From positions 1 to 26,966 of the forward strand of contig JBGPYB010000054.1 in NCBI GenBank assembly GCA_041493035.1: a stretch of 26,966 nucleotides of DNA, given 5' to 3'. Below the pieces are notes generated by a model. It did no database searches. It had not been told where the DNA came from and worked only from the letters and a program-made list of their open reading frames with translations. Origin of the DNA: JBGPYB01 sp041493035. GTDB taxonomy: Bacteria; Acidobacteriota; Vicinamibacteria; Fen-336. Of this stretch, positions 23,662 through 26,966 are shown piece after piece; position 1 is the stretch's first letter; each line of letters starts with the position of its first letter. The translations under genes were made by a program, and so were the position numbers.

Positions 23662-23799
23662 GACGCGGCGTTCGGGCTCCAAGAGCGGGAATTGCGAGCG
23701 CTGGCGCAGCCAAAGATGCTCAAGGTCATTCGACGGGACCAGATTGCGTGGGCACAGGCCAACAACGGCGACTTCGTAGCGGCAGCTCACTCAAACTGA
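23662..23799 (+). other. In-frame extension beyond the TAA of the GT-C gene
   Basis: Directly after the TAA the same frame reads 45 codons to a TGA at 23797-23799. The residues are mixed, charged and helical in type (DAAFGLQERELRALAQ, then QIAWAQANNGDF), with about three-quarters G/C at third positions, and they continue the polar cytosolic-like tail before the stop. A CAA, GAA or AAA to TAA change would explain it. It may be a lost C-terminus or a sequencing error. Confidence 0.45.
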
Positions 23800-23859
23800 C
23801 CCACTACCCCCCGTTCGGTTGGCTCGACACCTGCGTTCCATTGCGATACCGTCGCGGCG

Positions 23860-26022
23860 ATGAGGCTTCGAATCACTCGCGCCGCAACGCGAGGCGCGCT
23901 TCTCGGCGCCGCGATCCTTCTCACGACCGCGCCCGAGATCCGCGCCGCCCGGGTGAGCGCCGCAGCCGACGGTGTCCGAATCAAGACCGCGACGGCCGAA
24001 TTCCTCCTCGAGCCCTCGTCAGCCGTCAAGGTGTGGCTCTTCAAGGACGGGGGACGCGTGACGCTCGACGATCCTGCGCCGTCCGGCACACCATCCGACG
24101 GCCTTGTCGTGGGCGGGCAGCGTTCCGCTGACATCGCCCTGGACGTCGAGCGTGCGCGTACGAGTGAGGCCCACGGGAAGCTCGGCTCGGGGACTCGGGT
24201 CGAGGTGTCGGGCCGGAGCCCGTCAGGAATCGAGAAGACCCTGGCGATGGAGGCCTACGACGACTTTCCCGGCGTGCTCTTCGTCTCTGCGTCGTACCGC
24301 AACATGTCAGCCTCGCCGCTCGCGATCGATACCGTGGAGCTTCTCTCCCGCCGGCTGGTCGCCCCCGAGGGGACGTCGCTCTGGTCGTTCCAAGGGGCGA
24401 GCGAGGAGTGGGGCCGGGACGAGATTCTTCGCGTCGCTCCGGGCCTCGAACGCCAAAACCCCACGGGCACCATGACCCCTGGCGGCTTCGGTGGCGGCAT
24501 CCCCGTGGTCGCCTTCTGGTCGGCGTCGGTGGGCGAGGCGATCGGCCAGGTCGAGACGATCCCCATTCCTCTCTCTCTTCCAGTCAAGGCGGAGGCGGGA
24601 GGGCGGGTTCGCGCGGCCCTGTCCATCCCCGTCGCCGCAACGCTGCGCCCGGGTGAGAGCTACGCGACCCCGCGAGCCTTCGTCGCCGTCTATTCCGGGG
24701 ACTACTACGAGCCACTCCGGACGTTCTCCACGGCCGTGCAGCGCGAGGGATGGACTCTCCCGAAGCCGTCGAGAGCCGCGTACGACGTGGCCTGGTGCGG
24801 ATGGGGCTATGAATCCGACGTTACCCCTGCGCAGATGCTCGCCATCGTCCCGAAGCTGAAGGAGATGGGGATCCGCTGGGCGACCCTCGACGACCGGTGG
24901 TTCGACACGTACGGAGATTGGCGCCCGCGGGGCGACACGTTTCCGGGGGACGCGATCCGGAAACTGGCGGAGGAGTACCACCGCCAAGGGATCTTCGCGC
25001 AGCTCTGGTGGCTGCCGCTCGGTGTCGAAGACGGCCGGGGGAAATACGAGTCGCACTCCTACGGCCTCTCGGTGGTGGCGCGCGAGCACCCGGACTGGCT
25101 CGTCCTGGGGAAGGACGGCCAGCCCGCGCGCATCACCCGAGGCCTCGCGACGCTCTGCCCGGCGCTTCCCGAGGTCAAGGAGTACCACCGTATGCTCACG
25201 GAGCGCTTTGTGCGCGACTGGGGCTTCGATGGCCACAAGCTCGACAACATCTACGCCATTCCACCGTGCTACAACCCGAAGCACCACCACGCGCGCCCCG
25301 CGGAATCGACCGAGGCGATGGGTGAGATCTATAGAACGATCTTCGAGACCACGCGTTCGCTCAAGCCCGAGAGCGTGACGCAGATCTGCCCATGCGGCAC
25401 GACGCCGAGCTTCGACTGGCTGCGGCAGATGGACCAGGCGGTGACTGCGGACCCGGTGGGCTCCGTTCAGGTGAGACGGAGGCTGAAGCTCTACAAGGCA
25501 CTGTTGGGTCCCGAGGCGCCGGTCTACGGTGATCACGTGGAGCTGACGGGAGTGACGGCAGGGCCTCAAGGGCCCGAAGTGAACGACGACGGGGAGGACT
25601 TCGCGTCGACCATTGGCGTGGGCGGGGTCCCGGGGACGAAGTTCATCCTGCCTGGGGGCGGCGACCACTTCCGGCACGTTGCGCTGACGCCTCGCAAAGA
25701 GGCGATCTGGAAGAAGTGGCTCCGCCTGTACGACGAGAAGAGGCTCTCGAGCGGGACCCTGGTGAACCTCTACACCTACGGCTTCGACGTCCCCGAGGCT
25801 TACGCGATCCGCAAGGATGGCAGGCTGCACTACGCCTTCTTCGCTCCAGAGGGGGGCGGAGCCTGGAAGGGGGATGTCGAATTGCGCGGCCTCGCGCCGG
25901 GGCGCTACCGCGTTGTGGACTACGTGAACGGCAGTGAGCTGGGGACCATCGACGCGGCGCACCCTCGGCTGTCGGTCGAGATCCGCGACTCGCTTCTGTT
26001 GCAGGCCGACAAGGTCCCCTGA
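23860..26022 (+). CDS. Secreted clan GH-D glycoside hydrolase (GH36/alpha-galactosidase-like)
   Basis: The 720-residue protein starts with a signal peptide (about 1-29, basic then Ala/Leu-rich, RAA cleavage area). A beta-sandwich N-terminal domain (about 30-290) precedes a TIM barrel (about 300-610) that includes WCGWGYES, TLDDRWFDTYGDW and WWLPLGVEDG. GHKLDN places D462 as the probable nucleophile, the K-x-D pattern of GH27/GH36. The acid/base is likely D531 in TADPVG, or D525. A C-terminal beta domain completes it. It would release alpha-linked sugars, most likely galactose, outside the cytoplasm; the exact substrate is open. No Shine-Dalgarno; GATACC stands nine bases before the ATG. The convergent DeoR regulator fits a sugar-use locus. 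Confidence 0.82.
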   Translation: MRLRITRAATRGALLGAAILLTTAPEIRAARVSAAADGVRIKTATAEFLLEPSSAVKVWLFKDGGRVTLDDPAPSGTPSDGLVVGGQRSADIALDVERARTSEAHGKLGSGTRVEVSGRSPSGIEKTLAMEAYDDFPGVLFVSASYRNMSASPLAIDTVELLSRRLVAPEGTSLWSFQGASEEWGRDEILRVAPGLERQNPTGTMTPGGFGGGIPVVAFWSASVGEAIGQVETIPIPLSLPVKAEAGGRVRAALSIPVAATLRPGESYATPRAFVAVYSGDYYEPLRTFSTAVQREGWTLPKPSRAAYDVAWCGWGYESDVTPAQMLAIVPKLKEMGIRWATLDDRWFDTYGDWRPRGDTFPGDAIRKLAEEYHRQGIFAQLWWLPLGVEDGRGKYESHSYGLSVVAREHPDWLVLGKDGQPARITRGLATLCPALPEVKEYHRMLTERFVRDWGFDGHKLDNIYAIPPCYNPKHHHARPAESTEAMGEIYRTIFETTRSLKPESVTQICPCGTTPSFDWLRQMDQAVTADPVGSVQVRRRLKLYKALLGPEAPVYGDHVELTGVTAGPQGPEVNDDGEDFASTIGVGGVPGTKFILPGGGDHFRHVALTPRKEAIWKKWLRLYDEKRLSSGTLVNLYTYGFDVPEAYAIRKDGRLHYAFFAPEGGGAWKGDVELRGLAPGRYRVVDYVNGSELGTIDAAHPRLSVEIRDSLLLQADKVP

Positions 26023-26041
26023 AGCGCGTCCCGCTGTGGTG

Positions 26042-26218
26042 TTAGAGACCGAGGGTGGGACGGAGCGTCAGCGAACCGTCGTCGTTGCGCTTCTGGGCGC
26101 AGGCCCAGGGGACGGGGTAGCGAACTCCCTTCACCTCGCTGGGCCGGGGCTGAAGCCCGATCCCCGTCGCCGCTGCCCCCACACCGGCCGCTTTCAGGAA
26201 GGATCTTCGGTTCGTCAT
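26042..26218 (-). CDS. 58-aa Tat-signal peptide protein, probably a truncated secreted enzyme
   Basis: The ATG at 26218 begins with a twin-arginine signal (N-R-R-S-F-L-K then an Ala/Gly-rich core) of the type found on secreted oxidoreductases and sugar enzymes. After the signal only about 28 residues follow (EVKGVRYPVPWACAQKRNDDG and a short tail) before the stop. No folded domain can fit, so this is either a remnant of a larger enzyme or a short exported peptide. It starts 4 nt after the DeoR-family stop with GTGAGG upstream, so the two form an operon. It ends 19 nt from the convergent glycosidase gene. Confidence 0.6.
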   Translation of the reverse strand: MTNRRSFLKAAGVGAAATGIGLQPRPSEVKGVRYPVPWACAQKRNDDGSLTLRPTLGL

Positions 26219-26222
26219 AGCC

Positions 26223-26966
26223 TCACGCGAGGATGACTTCGATGCTCCGCGCCCGGAGCGTCGCCACAAGCTCGGGCGATGCGGCGGAATCGGTGATCAT
26301 CTTGTGGACCGCGTCCAGCTTGGCGATGACCGAGAGACTGCGCCGCTGGAACTTGGTGGAGTCGGCGACCACCACGACCTCGCGTGACACCTGAATCATG
26401 ATGGCGTTGAGCTGGGCCTCGTGGAGATCGGGCGTCATGAGGCCGATCTCGGGATCGAGGCCATCCACGCCGAGAAAGAGGCGGTCGGCGTGCAAGCCGC
26501 GGAGCGTCAGCTCGGCATGAGGTCCCGAGAGTGAATACGACATCTGCCGCAAGATCCCACCGATCATGATGAGGCGCACGTTCGGATGGTTCGCCAGCTC
26601 CATGGCGATGTTGAGGGCGTTGGTGATGACGTTGAGCGAGCCGAACTTCAGGAACTTGATCTGCCGCGCGATCTCGGCCGTCGTCGTTCCCGAGTCCAGG
26701 ATGATGGTTTCGCCGTCGTGGATCATCTGACAGGCGGCGTGGCCGATCCGCACCTTCTCGGCGTGGTGGAGGGTCTCCTTCACCATGATGGGAACGTCTT
26801 CCGGGGCGTCGACGCGCTTCAGGGCGCCGCCGTGGGAGCGGACAACGGCTCCGGCCTTGGCCAGGGCGTCCAGGTCGCCGCGGATGGTGACCGCCGACAC
26901 GGCGAAGCGGTTGACCAGCTCGTCGACCGTCACGCGCTCCTGGGCCTCGAGAAGGTCCATGATGCG
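26223..26966 (-). CDS. DeoR-family transcriptional regulator (5' end outside the window)
   Basis: The frame runs off the right edge, with 247 residues visible. The N-terminal part is a DeoR winged helix (VTVDELVNRFAVSAVTIRGDLDALAKAGAVVRSHGGA). The rest is the sugar-phosphate sensor fold related to ribose-5-phosphate isomerase: DSGTTTAEIARQI, VITNALNIA, FLGVDGLDPEIGL and VVVADSTKF. Members usually repress sugar catabolic operons and are released by a phosphorylated sugar. Only about five to ten N-terminal residues appear missing. The convergent GH36-like gene makes a galactoside or related sugar a candidate, but no operator was identified. Confidence 0.93.
   Translation of the reverse strand, partial: RIMDLLEAQERVTVDELVNRFAVSAVTIRGDLDALAKAGAVVRSHGGALKRVDAPEDVPIMVKETLHHAEKVRIGHAACQMIHDGETIILDSGTTTAEIARQIKFLKFGSLNVITNALNIAMELANHPNVRLIMIGGILRQMSYSLSGPHAELTLRGLHADRLFLGVDGLDPEIGLMTPDLHEAQLNAIMIQVSREVVVVADSTKFQRRSLSVIAKLDAVHKMITDSAASPELVATLRARSIEVILA

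Noticed and set aside
24307..25962. 551-codon minus-strand open frame opposite the GH36-like gene
   Set aside because: Shadow of a recognisable secreted glycosidase; no domain or ribosome site of its own.

Overview
The window is a GC-rich (roughly two-thirds G+C by eye) bacterial chromosomal segment with dense, mostly short-spaced genes. No tRNA, rRNA, CRISPR array, transposase or phage gene was seen. The core genes are of ordinary bacterial type. A very long Pro/Ala-rich linker in IF2, a Hanks-type kinase, a secreted S9B peptidase, large soluble sensor kinases (one with a zinc ribbon and FHA domain) and GT-C membrane proteins suit Acidobacteriota or a Myxococcota-like lineage. I cannot fix the phylum from sequence alone.

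Region 1 (1-11760) is the classical translation and RNA-metabolism cluster: nusA (5' end outside the window), infB, ylxP (DUF503), rbfA, truB, rpsO, pnp. It is interrupted between infB and ylxP by about 3.5 kb holding a secreted dipeptidyl-peptidase IV-like enzyme and a convergent serine/threonine kinase. Region 2 (11771-12945) holds three small envelope-type genes: a secreted cupredoxin-like protein that has lost two usual copper ligands, a LysM protein, and a probable lipoprotein. A stem-loop with a UUCG tetraloop separates them from region 3.

Region 3 (12990-16532) holds a 933-residue GAF/PAS/histidine kinase/receiver hybrid on the minus strand, then a scarred interval. That interval carries the first ~32 codons of a four-cysteine ferredoxin-type oxidoreductase subunit, followed by two small minus-strand reading frames that look like membrane protein pieces.

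Region 4 (16533-23799) holds three large GT-C-type membrane proteins on the plus strand: one fused to a discoidin-like domain, and one with lower GC whose frame continues for 45 codons beyond a TAA. A zinc ribbon/FHA/GAF histidine kinase lies between the first and second, on the opposite strand. Region 5 (23860-26966) pairs a secreted clan GH-D (GH36-like) glycosidase with a convergent DeoR-family sugar regulator (running off the window) and a 58-residue Tat-signal peptide gene. Several genes lack a Shine-Dalgarno and have a -10-like hexamer 9 nt before the start codon, suggesting leaderless transcription.
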